Origin: a virus
Length of the DNA stretch: 22,231 bases
Direction: 5' to 3' (one strand)
IMG/VR virus record: IMGVR_UViG_3300028388_001426
Coordinates: 1 to 22,231 of that record
The position numbers and the translations under genes were made by a program. The notes under the pieces are model-generated. The model made no database searches. It saw only the letters and a list, made by a program, of their open reading frames with translations, and was not told where the DNA came from. Positions within the stretch are counted from its first letter, which is position 1. Each line of letters starts with the position of its first letter. Below, one piece after another: positions 1 through 7,062 of this stretch.

Positions 1-1
1 C

Positions 2-217
2 GACCATGATGTGTACGGGGACGCGGTGCAATGCGACTCCTGTGGGAAGTGGTCCTGCGAACAAAAGCGCATCGCAGAGCTTGAGGCCCAGCTTGCCGAT
101 GCGCGGGAGTGCCTGCGAATTTGGCAGGCAAGCGAAGAATCGCAGAGCGACGACGGACTCGATGCCGCCAAAAGGCTGAGGGATGCGCTACTACTGGAGG
201 ACAAGAGCGATGAATGA
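2..217 (+). CDS. Small Cys-rich/coiled-coil protein 1, possibly truncated at window edge
   Basis: Function unknown. The frame is open to the left edge, so the true start may lie outside; the first possible internal start is GTG at 11. The N-terminus has a CDSCGKWSC cluster (Cys spacing 2 and 4), which could bind a metal. A heptad segment, RIAELEAQLADARE, then reads as a short coiled coil. The C-terminus is KSDE, as in the third gene of this run. The stop is nested with the next start (ATGAATGA), so the two are translationally coupled. The 21 bases at 67-87 recur exactly at 881-901. This suggests a duplicated family of small accessory proteins; DNA or RNA binding is possible but not shown. Confidence 0.6.
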   Translation, partial: DHDVYGDAVQCDSCGKWSCEQKRIAELEAQLADARECLRIWQASEESQSDDGLDAAKRLRDALLLEDKSDE

Positions 218-515
218 TACATGCGATCAGTGCGGCAAAGAATTTGATCCCGACATGAGGATCGACCGGGAGGAGTATTGCCAATGCCCAGACCCCGATT
301 ACATGTTTGATGATCTAGAAGAGCCTCAGCGTGAGGCAGTTGAAAAATTGGAGAAGCGTATTGCAGAGCTTGAGGCAGAGAACGCGAAGCTGCGGAATAC
401 CCTCATAGCAGCAGAAGAAAGTCTAGCAACATATGTCGGCAGTTTTGGCTATCAAGACGGCGGAAAGCTGGTTCTTAAACAGGTGCGCCAAGCCCTTACG
501 GGTAGGAGTGAGTGA
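210..515 (+). CDS. Small Cys-rich/coiled-coil protein 2
   Basis: A 101-aa protein of unknown function. I chose ATG at 210 over an earlier ATG at 183 because GGAGG (196-200) sits 9 bases upstream and the start overlaps the preceding stop. Residues 5-8 are CDQC and a CQC follows near residue 28, a pattern like a small zinc ribbon. About residues 50-70 read RIAELEAENAKLR, a leucine-zipper-like heptad nearly identical to those of its neighbours. The C-terminal third is a further helical-looking segment. The chain is acidic overall. It is one of a tandem set of related mini-proteins, probably early or accessory phage genes. A role in protein-protein assembly through the coiled coil is inference. 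Confidence 0.7.
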   Translation: MNDTCDQCGKEFDPDMRIDREEYCQCPDPDYMFDDLEEPQREAVEKLEKRIAELEAENAKLRNTLIAAEESLATYVGSFGYQDGGKLVLKQVRQALTGRSE

Positions 516-811
516 TGGGGCCTGTAGTGAAACATCGCCACGGCGGTATAGATTGGGACGATGCCCCGTGCCCTATATGCAAAGCTCAAGAGGAAGTAGT
601 GCTTGAGTCACGAAGGAAACTTGCAGCCCAGCAAAGATATGAATCGGCGCTAAGGAAACTCGCAGAGCTTGAGGCTGAGAACGCAAAGTTACGCAGTTTG
701 TGTGCCGCTGCTGAGTGGCAAGGTATTCGCTGGAGAAACGGGCAAGACGCTGAACACCGCGAATGGGATAAAACATGGGAAGCGCTACAGGGGGGCAAGA
801 GCGATGAGTGA
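515..811 (+). CDS. Small Cys/His-rich coiled-coil protein 3
   Basis: A 98-aa protein of unknown function. ATG at 515 overlaps the previous stop (TGATG) and has GTAGGAG just upstream; a GTG at 512 is a less likely alternative. The N-terminus carries KHRHGGIDWDDAPCPIC, so two His and a CxxC could form a small metal site. Residues about 48-62 read LAELEAENAKLR, the shared coiled-coil segment. It ends in GKSDE, like protein 1. The 3' end (CAAGAGCGATGAGTGA) closely matches the end of protein 1, so the duplication seems to include the coupling junction to the next gene as well as the protein. No enzymatic motif is visible. Confidence 0.7.
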   Translation: MGPVVKHRHGGIDWDDAPCPICKAQEEVVLESRRKLAAQQRYESALRKLAELEAENAKLRSLCAAAEWQGIRWRNGQDAEHREWDKTWEALQGGKSDE

Positions 812-932
812 TCCACGCTGTGAATGCGCCGTGGTGTGGCCCGATGACGAAGGTCATCACCCTGAGTGCCCGGTCGGTCGGCGCATCGCAGAGCTTGAGG
901 CTGAGAACGAACGCCTTGCTGCTTCCATGTGA
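804..932 (+). CDS. Small Cys/His-rich protein 4, probably cut short by TGA
   Basis: A 42-aa reading frame starting at ATG 804, within the stop of the previous gene (ATGAGTGA), with a GGGGG purine tract about 10 bases upstream. It has CEC near residue 6 and HHPEC near residue 18, followed by GRRIAELEAENERLAASM, the family's coiled-coil segment. The frame stops at TGA 930-932 but continues open in the same register for 64 more codons. The second part carries another family-like heptad. Full length would be about 107 codons, close to proteins 2 and 3, so this is probably the first half of a broken or recoded gene. Confidence 0.55.
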   Translation: MSDPRCECAVVWPDDEGHHPECPVGRRIAELEAENERLAASM

Positions 933-1127
933 GCAGCAGAGCCTGTAAACAAACGGCGGTGGGAGCGACTGAAAGAACTTGAGGCCCAGCTTGCCGAGGC
1001 GCGGGAGTGGCAAAGAGAGGCGCGGAAATTGCTGAGGCGTCCGCCTTTTAATGAGCCTAGCGCCGAAAGGAAACAGTGGTTTATCCGGTGCGATGCGCTG
1101 CTGGAAGCCCTCGCGGATAGACCGTAA
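933..1127 (+). pseudogene. In-frame continuation of protein 4 after the TGA
   Basis: Sixty-four sense codons and a TAA follow the TGA at 930-932 in the same frame. There is no ATG or GTG start and only a late TTG. The translation contains KELEAQLAEAREWQ. At the DNA level, 978-1009 matches 79-110 of the first gene in 31 of 32 bases (CTTGAGGCCCAGCTTGCCGA and onward). The segment is therefore genuine coding DNA related to the mini-protein family rather than random open frame. It is most simply the 3' half of a gene disrupted by one nonsense change. Stop readthrough or a sequencing error are alternatives that cannot be separated here. Confidence 0.5.
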
Positions 1128-1140
1128 GGATTATACAGAT

Positions 1141-1467
1141 ATGGCGATGTCAGAAAGGCTCAAAGAGATACAGGCGATACTCCGCGCTGCATCAGGGGTT
1201 TTCGATCCCATCGAAGAGGAATTGCCCGAAGATCCGCCCACCGAAGAGCCAGATAAAAGCAAAGATTCCGCCATGATCGATTTCATGGCGCAGCACGCCT
1301 GCCGAGTGTTTCAGCTAGTTAAGGGCGGCGGATGGGTAGTAAACGGATTCTGGGCGCCTGGCGACGAGGACAAGTTGGTATGGCTCGACGGCGAATACCT
1401 AACAGCTCGGACTGCGATCACAGCCGCGATGCGGCAGGCCGAGGATATGCGTTCAGATTTATCTTGA
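1141..1467 (+). CDS. Hypothetical phage protein
   Basis: A 108-aa protein I do not recognise. ATG 1141 follows TAAGGA (1125-1130), which serves as a ribosome site. A second ATG at 1147 could also be used. The N-terminal 20 residues are helical (SERLKEIQAILRAAS), followed by an acidic, Pro/Glu-rich linker at about residues 24-42. The C-terminal half (VKGGGWVVNGFWAPGDEDK and beyond) looks like a small mixed alpha/beta domain ending in a helix. It is the last plus-strand gene and converges with the late operon across a gap of only 21 bases. There are no transmembrane segments or catalytic motifs. It is probably an early or accessory phage gene. Confidence 0.6.
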   Translation: MAMSERLKEIQAILRAASGVFDPIEEELPEDPPTEEPDKSKDSAMIDFMAQHACRVFQLVKGGGWVVNGFWAPGDEDKLVWLDGEYLTARTAITAAMRQAEDMRSDLS

Positions 1468-1471
1468 TATT

Positions 1472-1486
1472 GTGACCATTGGTCAC
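1472..1486. promoter_or_regulatory. 15-bp palindrome at the convergent gene junction
   Basis: GTGACCATTGGTCAC has two perfect 7-bp arms around one central base. It fills the short gap between the last plus-strand gene and the end of the minus-strand operon. The absence of a hairpin loop and of a following T tract argues against an intrinsic terminator and favours a dimeric protein-binding site. The inner 11 bases recur at 19661-19671, behind terL. Confidence 0.4.
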
Positions 1487-1488
1487 TA

Positions 1489-1827
1489 TTAGTCCTTGGT
1501 GATGTCCTGCGTAAACGTGATGCTGCCGCGCATGATGGTGTATTTAACGGTGCTCAAAATCATCTGCACATCGTAGTAATAGGTGCCAACCAGATCCGCA
1601 TTCGTGGTTGTAATTGGAAACTCAACCGTTCCGTTGGCCGCCGACACGATTGTTCCCGTAGACTGAAATTCATTAGCCGTTGCATTCGCTGGCGACTCTT
1701 CAGGGTCTACTGTTAGCAGGAAAGTCGCTCCCGTGACGTTAAGCGGCGAGCCGTCCGTGTCCGTTACCGTTACCTCGATGGGGTACGTGTCACCTCGAAT
1801 CCGCGAGAAGTTAACTGTTGCCGTCAT
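1489..1827 (-). CDS. Baseplate/tail-tip Ig-like domain protein (BppU N-terminal-like)
   Basis: A 112-aa, strand-rich protein and the last gene of the late operon. The opening FSRIRGDTYPIEVTVTDTDG, followed by GATFLLTV, VEFPIT and GTYYYDVQM, is the pattern of a small beta-sandwich. It resembles the N-terminal domain of phage upper-baseplate (BppU-type) proteins, which plugs receptor-binding proteins onto the tail tip. It overlaps the previous gene by 17 bases. Its position after other tip genes supports a structural tail-tip role. The family match is from pattern memory only. There is no signal peptide or membrane segment. Confidence 0.6.
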   Translation of the reverse strand: MTATVNFSRIRGDTYPIEVTVTDTDGSPLNVTGATFLLTVDPEESPANATANEFQSTGTIVSAANGTVEFPITTTNADLVGTYYYDVQMILSTVKYTIMRGSITFTQDITKD

Positions 1828-2038
1828 AGTCCATCACCACTGTCGCTTTGTTGGAGGGAGCCCTAGCGATCAGGCTTGTCGATGGCTTTACCGCCGTCGC
1901 TACCTGCCTGGGCTGGATCGCTGTGCCAGAGTTTTCAGGCTTTACCGCCGTCGCCTGAGCGACAAGACCATCGATCACCAGAAGATGATCGAAGATTCCC
2001 GTATCAAAAATGTTCGTGTCAAAGATCCCGCCACTCAT
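1811..2038 (-). CDS. Small repetitive tail-tip-associated protein
   Basis: A 75-aa protein with an N-terminal triplet, IFDTNIFDTGIFD, followed by two copies of an ATAVKP motif. The start overlaps the upstream stop (ATGA). Short phage structural proteins opening with repeated FD motifs are familiar beside tail-fibre genes, but I know no assigned function. The repeats are visible in the DNA too, including an exact 17-bp direct repeat. It may be an adaptor or low-complexity linker in the tail tip. The C-terminus overlaps the start of the following Ig-like gene, so the two are probably coupled in translation and function. Confidence 0.6.
   Translation of the reverse strand: MSGGIFDTNIFDTGIFDHLLVIDGLVAQATAVKPENSGTAIQPRQVATAVKPSTSLIARAPSNKATVVMDYDGNS
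1884..1954. repeat. 17-bp direct repeat within the small tail-tip gene
   Basis: GGCTTTACCGCCGTCGC occurs at 1884-1900 and again at 1938-1954, 54 bases apart (18 codons). It encodes the two ATAVKP copies in the minus-strand protein. The exact base identity suggests recent internal duplication of an 18-codon unit. Confidence 0.7.
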
Positions 2039-2565
2039 TCCGTAATGCCCGCCGCCGCTTCAAAGATGCCATCCACCTGTTCATCGGTAAGCCCAGCGCC
2101 TGATAGCAAGGTGTTAATCCACCTTTCTTGTCGATTCACCGATGGCTTGGATTCCATCAGGATTTGCAATCGCTCGCGCTGTTTTGGGGTGAGCGCCTGT
2201 ATTTCCGTCCGCACAGCCTGATCGTGTCCCCCGTCAATCAAAGCAAGGCGAAGCTGATACAAGTCAACGCGCATTTTTGCCCTACGATCAATGGCGCGCT
2301 GTTCCACCTCTTCCGTCGATAGATTGACAACTCGCCACCGCTGCACGAATCCATCGCCCTGCGCTTCGATCTCGCCCGGTTCCACTCGCTGAGTTTTGCG
2401 ATCATAAACAGGCTCGGGATCGGCCGTCATTCGGTAAACATCGTAAATCGCCAGTAACTGATCGCTTGGATTCTTAGGGAATTGCATCTTAGGACTATCT
2501 CGGCGCAAGTCCTCGAAGCTGTACGGAACTGGCGTGCCGTCAATAATCCTTACTTTATCCTTCAC
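2035..2565 (-). CDS. Tail-fibre-associated or assembly protein, hypothetical
   Basis: A 176-aa protein. I place the start at GTG 2565 because GGAGG (2573-2577) lies 7 bases upstream and the GTG overlaps the previous stop (GTGA). The longer TTG start at 2583 would include the ribosome site itself. The N-terminal half (PYSFEDLRRDSPKMQFPKNP, then a YDVYR region) resembles the conserved opening of phage tail-fibre assembly or chaperone proteins. The middle and C-terminal parts are helical and charged, ending in GLTDEQVDGIFEAA. Position among tip genes supports an accessory tail role. The family assignment is moderate to weak. Confidence 0.55.
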   Translation of the reverse strand: MKDKVRIIDGTPVPYSFEDLRRDSPKMQFPKNPSDQLLAIYDVYRMTADPEPVYDRKTQRVEPGEIEAQGDGFVQRWRVVNLSTEEVEQRAIDRRAKMRVDLYQLRLALIDGGHDQAVRTEIQALTPKQRERLQILMESKPSVNRQERWINTLLSGAGLTDEQVDGIFEAAAGITE

Positions 2566-3188
2566 GCTGTAACCTCCAAACAAGCCCCGACAAATGAAGA
2601 ACCAGAGCCAGAATACGATAATGTTGTCGTCGGCAGTTCATCGATTAGCCCCGCCCGGTACAACAGGGAGCAGTTGATATTGCCCACCACCACGCTGGAA
2701 TTATTGGTGTAAAACGGATCGCTTGGGGTGATGGTTTGCGACACTCCAGACGTATTGGCAAAAGTTGCGTGCAAGACAAAGCTGGTGCCGTTTTTCACAT
2801 CAAGGAAATCACCGTCGCGCAGTTCTGCGTTTGATGTGCTGACATCGGCAGTCCTGCTGGAAAGTCCGGTACCGCCCCACGTTCTAAGAACCACGTACGT
2901 CACCGCTTCCGTGTTCGTCCATGTCGCTGTCTCCGAACCACTAGCCGCCGTTTTCGTGGCAATGTGGACGTAGTAACCAGTAAGGCCCGCAGACAGTTCT
3001 GTCGTCCATCCAGCAGGCGCGGATATGGCGGTATTTGAGGAACGGTAGCCTATGCCCACCAGCAGATCGCCTGTCGTGTGCGTCGGCAATGCGGTGCCAG
3101 ATGTAACGTGCGAATAGCTGATTAGCGATATAGGCGTCTCATACAACGTCACCTGCTCGCCAATCAGAAGTTTAGCGGACCCACTCAT
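2562..3188 (-). CDS. Tail-tip/fibre beta-rich protein, hypothetical
   Basis: A 208-aa protein rich in Ser, Thr, Gly and Val, with alternating strand pattern throughout and only a few charged residues. This is typical of exposed phage fibre or receptor-binding modules. Segments such as GDLLVGIGYRSSNTAISAPA and a later SFVLHATFAN look like beta-sandwich strands. There is no signal peptide, transmembrane span or catalytic motif. ATG overlaps the stop of the upstream gene (ATGA). It lies two genes after the hub protein. I infer a host-recognition or decoration role but do not recognise a named family. Confidence 0.55.
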   Translation of the reverse strand: MSGSAKLLIGEQVTLYETPISLISYSHVTSGTALPTHTTGDLLVGIGYRSSNTAISAPAGWTTELSAGLTGYYVHIATKTAASGSETATWTNTEAVTYVVLRTWGGTGLSSRTADVSTSNAELRDGDFLDVKNGTSFVLHATFANTSGVSQTITPSDPFYTNNSSVVVGNINCSLLYRAGLIDELPTTTLSYSGSGSSFVGACLEVTA

Positions 3189-3655
3189 GCAGGCGTCACC
3201 GCAACACCGGGAACGGACAGGTAGACCTTGTTGTTTGATTTCCAGATTACGACGATGTTCTCGTCGGTGTCGTCCAATACGGGGAGGGTGCCGATGATTT
3301 TATCGACGTTCGCCCAATCGATGGTATAACTTGATCCATCCAGTATGGAGATAGTCATTGAGTCGCCGTTAGCGAAACTCGCGAAAGTCGGTGTGCTGTT
3401 TCCGGTGAGTGTCCAGTACTTAAACCCCGTGCCCGATATTGATGGATTGATTCCTGTAATCTGAGTATCGGGTTCCCGGTTAAGAATGCCAGAAGGCAAA
3501 GGTGTCTCGAAAGGATCACCGTTGCCGTCAAACGCGAAAACGGTATTACCCGTCGCCGTCGCAACGAGGTTAGCGTTCCACTCCGCCTTTCCCACCTCTC
3601 CATTACCCTGATCTGAGCCCGTGACAACGTAAGCGTGTTTAATTTGAATCGCCAT
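3185..3655 (-). CDS. Tail-fibre-like hypothetical protein
   Basis: A 156-aa protein starting at ATG 3655, 9 bases after the hub gene ends, with AAGGTGG as ribosome site. The opening (IKHAYVVTGSDQGNGEVGKA) and the later strand-rich, polar region (SISGTGFKYWTLTGNSTPTF, SYTIDW, VWKSNNKVYLSVPG) suggest a small beta-structured particle protein. Similar short openings occur in phage tail-fibre N-termini that describe repeated polar beta-turns. It is probably a tail-tip component attached to the hub. No enzymatic residues or membrane segments are seen. The function is inferred from position and composition only. Confidence 0.55.
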   Translation of the reverse strand: MAIQIKHAYVVTGSDQGNGEVGKAEWNANLVATATGNTVFAFDGNGDPFETPLPSGILNREPDTQITGINPSISGTGFKYWTLTGNSTPTFASFANGDSMTISILDGSSYTIDWANVDKIIGTLPVLDDTDENIVVIWKSNNKVYLSVPGVAVTPA

Positions 3656-3664
3656 AAAACCACC

Positions 3665-6550
3665 TTATGGATCAAACATAATTGCACTGAGCGCGTAATA
3701 CTTCGGGGTATACGATCCCGATGCGCTAATGTCGTGCGTGTGCGTGATGCTGTTGGAGTGAGCAAAAGTTGTAGTTTGATTCCCCGATGTTGTCGCCGTC
3801 GCGCCCTGGTGATCGTGGCCCACTGGCGTACTCGTCCCTGAAACCGCGATGGTGTTATCGCCCGCTTTCTCGAACTCCGCGCCCTCGGGCGAAATCTGGA
3901 TAAAGTGATCCCGCAGATCAGGAGTGTTTCCAGAACCGTCGCAGAGGATCCAGCCGGGAGGAACCGTGCCGCCATCCCATAAAACAATCATTCCAGGCAC
4001 TAGAGGGTAATCCACAAGCCCGGACCACAGCGGGACGTTCACGCGCTTGATGTTGTGAATCACCTCTAAACTAAACGCGTGCGTGTGTTCGCCGCCACCT
4101 GCTTCGTAGTCATACCAGGTATTGATTACTTGCAAGGTGTCAAGCGCTCTTCCGGTAGGGGTGCTGCGATGAAAGTGGTAATCGTTGTAAGAGCCGGAGG
4201 TAAACGTGAGAAACTGCGGCTGGTTCCCAAGTAGCGCATTGATTGATGACGCATATAAAAGCCGATTTGATTCGCTCACAACTCGCGTCAATCCCGCCAC
4301 CGACAGATTTGACAGTCCCATGATGCGTAAAGACTTCGGCACCGAAGTTGCGGTCGTGCCCGTCTTTTTCACCAGCCTGTGCTCGCGCCTCGGTAGGTTC
4401 AGCGTGAACTGCCCCGTTGAATACGTGTGGGAGTGCACAAGGCCCGGCGGGAAATCCGGCAGGATGGCATTACCGGACCCGCCTTCCTGTTCAAAGTACA
4501 GCGCACGAAAATTGCTGTAGCTCGGATTTGAGCCGTGCGAATCGACGGCTGTCGTCGATCCGATGAATCCGGGATGCGTAGCCGATCCACCTGTATCGCC
4601 CTCGCTGTACTCATTGCCGGCGCACACAATAAAGCGGCCATTCGCAGCGGTGTACGCTTCCCAGCCGGAAGGAATGGTGTCTCCAGATAACGGCAGGATA
4701 GCGCCCACCGGGATTGATCCCGTCGTCGCAGGCACTTCTACCTCTGTGGGATAAAAGCTGGCACTATGCCGCATCCCGGTGACTTGGTACCGCCCCGGCG
4801 AAGTCATGCGCACATTCTGAATGCGCACATAAATATCCGTCCCCCGATTGGGCATCAGGTGGCGGATCACCTGTCCTTTTTTCCACTGTATGCCCTTATC
4901 CGTGCTCGTCCACGACACGCGCACGCGATTGCGCATCCTCTCTACCCTAGACTGCGCCTTGCTGGTAGCTTCCTCAACTCGCGTGATACCTGGCATGGTT
5001 AGCGTGGATTCAATCAGCGACACCTCGCCCTCGTCCACGCCCTGTAGAGATTGAGAGATCAGCGCCTCTGCCCAGTAGGGTGAACTTAAATCGGGAACTG
5101 TATACCGTGTGTAGACCCGCGTAGGTGTGTCATCATCGTCCACACCTTCAACCGTCAACGTCCCTGCGACGCAGTTTGCCTCAGTTTCTACACCTGATAG
5201 ATCAACCGTTGAGTCTGATATGACTGTAATCCCGTTTTCGGACCAGTAGTAAATCAGTTCCGCATACGTCGCCAGCAGATCAAGATAAGACAACGTGGAT
5301 TGGGGCCTTGTTAGCGCCAGCGCAAGGCGGCACCTGGGCACCAGTCCGTTAAGTAGCGCGTCATTCCAGTCCGCCGCAGCGGGAAGCCCAGAAACCGCGA
5401 CCCCCATGCCATAGATCGTGTGCGTCGCCAGATCGCCCCAGCACAAAGCTGAATTGGCCGAGTATCTTCGGCAGTTGGCAAACGGATACCCTCTGGGCTC
5501 ATACTGTGCCGCTGCATATTGAGCACTGCCGATCGTCACACGCAATGAGCGCTGGGTGATGACTCGCGGCCCAGACTCCGAATAGCAGAACCGATTAGAT
5601 GTTGATTGTGTGATGTCCGCCGCTATCGTCTGCGTCCACTGCTGCACACCGTTGACGTACAAATAGAACGTCCCCGAAATGCGAAAAAGCGCGACATCCA
5701 GCTCCTGTGTCGCATCGGGTAACGTGTACTTGTCGCCACTGATTACCAGCGTTGTGCCGTCATAGACAACCACCTGAATCGCGTCATCATTGACGCGAAG
5801 AATTAACCCGGCAGCAGGGGTGGTAGTCGCACGGAAAATATCGACGATCCCTGTCTCTGTCGGATTAACGGTAAATTTTGACTCAACGCAAAAATTGACG
5901 GTAGAAAACCCGAACCCACCGGATACGGTAATGCCCTCACCCACAGCGCTATTCGTCGCTGCGCCGTTTTCAATCGTGACGCTGTTCGCTGCCGTGAGTG
6001 TGCGCGGAGCGACGGACTGATCTGTATTGCTGACAGCGGCATCCCACCATAGGCGAGTAAATGCCCCTGCGGGATCCTCTGACGGTCTTGGATCGTCAAC
6101 CTTTGCGCCCTTGATGACCGCATGAAAACGCGGCGCGGTAGCAATAGCGCTGGGGTCAATCCTGAACACAGAATAGGCAATTCCCACGCTCCCATCAGGA
6201 GTGCTCAGCACCATGTCATCGTCGAAAGTAGCGATAGCGGCCTGCAAATCGCTGTCTGCCGTCTGCCACGTAGTGCCGAGATAATGAGTTACCGTGACTC
6301 CCGAAATCGGCAGCTCTTCGTCGTTGATGTAGCAGCGCTCTACACTTTCAATCTCGCCATAACACCAGGCCACCCCCACCACCAGATCACCGGACACCAA
6401 TCCATAAGCAAACACATCGCCCGCTATGGTGGTCTCGCCGTACACTATCCTAATCGGGCTGTTGTCGGCCGTCGCCTGAATCGTCACCTCTTTTCGCGTG
6501 GGCGAAATGGCCGCGATCTGCTGCGCAGACAAGTTGCCGCGTGTTGTCAT
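3665..6550 (-). CDS. Central tail hub / fibre protein with LamG-like insert and collar-like C-terminus
   Basis: A 961-aa protein placed where lambda encodes its host-specificity hub gpJ. Residues 20-150 look like a hub domain. Residues about 165-345 form a strand-rich insert resembling a LamG/concanavalin fold (LYVNGVQQWTQTIA). Residues 350-605 return to hub-like sequence. Two tail-collar-like motifs follow: IPVGAILPLSGDTIPSGW (613-630) and GMIVLWDGGTVPPGWILCDG (853-872). The C-terminal third has five HxH pairs, at 706, 792, 822, 912 and 937, like metal-binding HxH pairs in trimeric phage fibres. The protein probably forms the trimeric tail tip and contacts the receptor. It overlaps the upstream gene by ATGA. 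Hub assignment is firm by context; domain limits are approximate. Confidence 0.75.
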   Translation of the reverse strand: MTTRGNLSAQQIAAISPTRKEVTIQATADNSPIRIVYGETTIAGDVFAYGLVSGDLVVGVAWCYGEIESVERCYINDEELPISGVTVTHYLGTTWQTADSDLQAAIATFDDDMVLSTPDGSVGIAYSVFRIDPSAIATAPRFHAVIKGAKVDDPRPSEDPAGAFTRLWWDAAVSNTDQSVAPRTLTAANSVTIENGAATNSAVGEGITVSGGFGFSTVNFCVESKFTVNPTETGIVDIFRATTTPAAGLILRVNDDAIQVVVYDGTTLVISGDKYTLPDATQELDVALFRISGTFYLYVNGVQQWTQTIAADITQSTSNRFCYSESGPRVITQRSLRVTIGSAQYAAAQYEPRGYPFANCRRYSANSALCWGDLATHTIYGMGVAVSGLPAAADWNDALLNGLVPRCRLALALTRPQSTLSYLDLLATYAELIYYWSENGITVISDSTVDLSGVETEANCVAGTLTVEGVDDDDTPTRVYTRYTVPDLSSPYWAEALISQSLQGVDEGEVSLIESTLTMPGITRVEEATSKAQSRVERMRNRVRVSWTSTDKGIQWKKGQVIRHLMPNRGTDIYVRIQNVRMTSPGRYQVTGMRHSASFYPTEVEVPATTGSIPVGAILPLSGDTIPSGWEAYTAANGRFIVCAGNEYSEGDTGGSATHPGFIGSTTAVDSHGSNPSYSNFRALYFEQEGGSGNAILPDFPPGLVHSHTYSTGQFTLNLPRREHRLVKKTGTTATSVPKSLRIMGLSNLSVAGLTRVVSESNRLLYASSINALLGNQPQFLTFTSGSYNDYHFHRSTPTGRALDTLQVINTWYDYEAGGGEHTHAFSLEVIHNIKRVNVPLWSGLVDYPLVPGMIVLWDGGTVPPGWILCDGSGNTPDLRDHFIQISPEGAEFEKAGDNTIAVSGTSTPVGHDHQGATATTSGNQTTTFAHSNSITHTHDISASGSYTPKYYALSAIMFDP

Positions 6551-7062
6551 CGCCGCGACTCCAGGGTGATTGAGTCACCCTCCCAGACAATAGTTGCCCC
6601 TGATGCTGGAATGAATGAGCACACGGAGTTGTACGTGTGGCGCGGGGATATTTTCGAGCCTGCAAGTACGTGAGTCACCGACACAGAGACGCGATCTCCG
6701 TTAAGTCGTGATGACTTAATGCGCCCGTCCAGCCGCAAGTAACCATCGTCAGAAGTGTATTCCGTATTAGGCGGATCATCTGGGCTCGCAATAATCGCCC
6801 ATATTTTGCAGATTCCACCACGCCACGCGCCGGATTGGATTTCGCGCACGCGGTCAGGCGTAAAAGGTAGATCGATCGACGCGGATTCCGCATCGCGTAT
6901 GCTGCGAATCGATACCCCCCCGCCCTGGTACGATCTGCCATCGAATATGAGGGCGCTGCCCGTTGATAACAGCTCAGAAATACCTGAATGTTGAATCTCT
7001 ACCGCAAACAGCGGCGCCGTACCTGTAGACTCGACTAAAGCAATTTGTGAGGCAGTCAGCAT
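6547..7062 (-). CDS. Distal tail protein (DUF2163/gpL-like)
   Basis: A 171-aa protein. I use ATG 7062, which overlaps the upstream stop (ATGA), rather than a longer frame from 7104; the upstream bases are not purine-rich, so expression probably relies on coupling. Sequence such as LFAVEIQHSGISELLSTG and ALIFDGRSYQGGGVSI, followed by VSVSVTHVLAG, matches the strand pattern of distal tail proteins that form the ring between tube and hub. The C-terminus has a single Cys in HTYNSVCSF, so the multi-Cys iron-sulfur site of lambda gpL is not evident. Position directly before the hub gene supports the assignment. Confidence 0.6.
   Translation of the reverse strand: MLTASQIALVESTGTAPLFAVEIQHSGISELLSTGSALIFDGRSYQGGGVSIRSIRDAESASIDLPFTPDRVREIQSGAWRGGICKIWAIIASPDDPPNTEYTSDDGYLRLDGRIKSSRLNGDRVSVSVTHVLAGSKISPRHTYNSVCSFIPASGATIVWEGDSITLESRR

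Noticed and set aside
3355-3987. 210-codon minus-strand frame overlapping the hub gene end and the next gene
   Set aside because: Arg/Ser-rich translation typical of a shifted frame; both overlapped genes have proper starts, stops and protein character.
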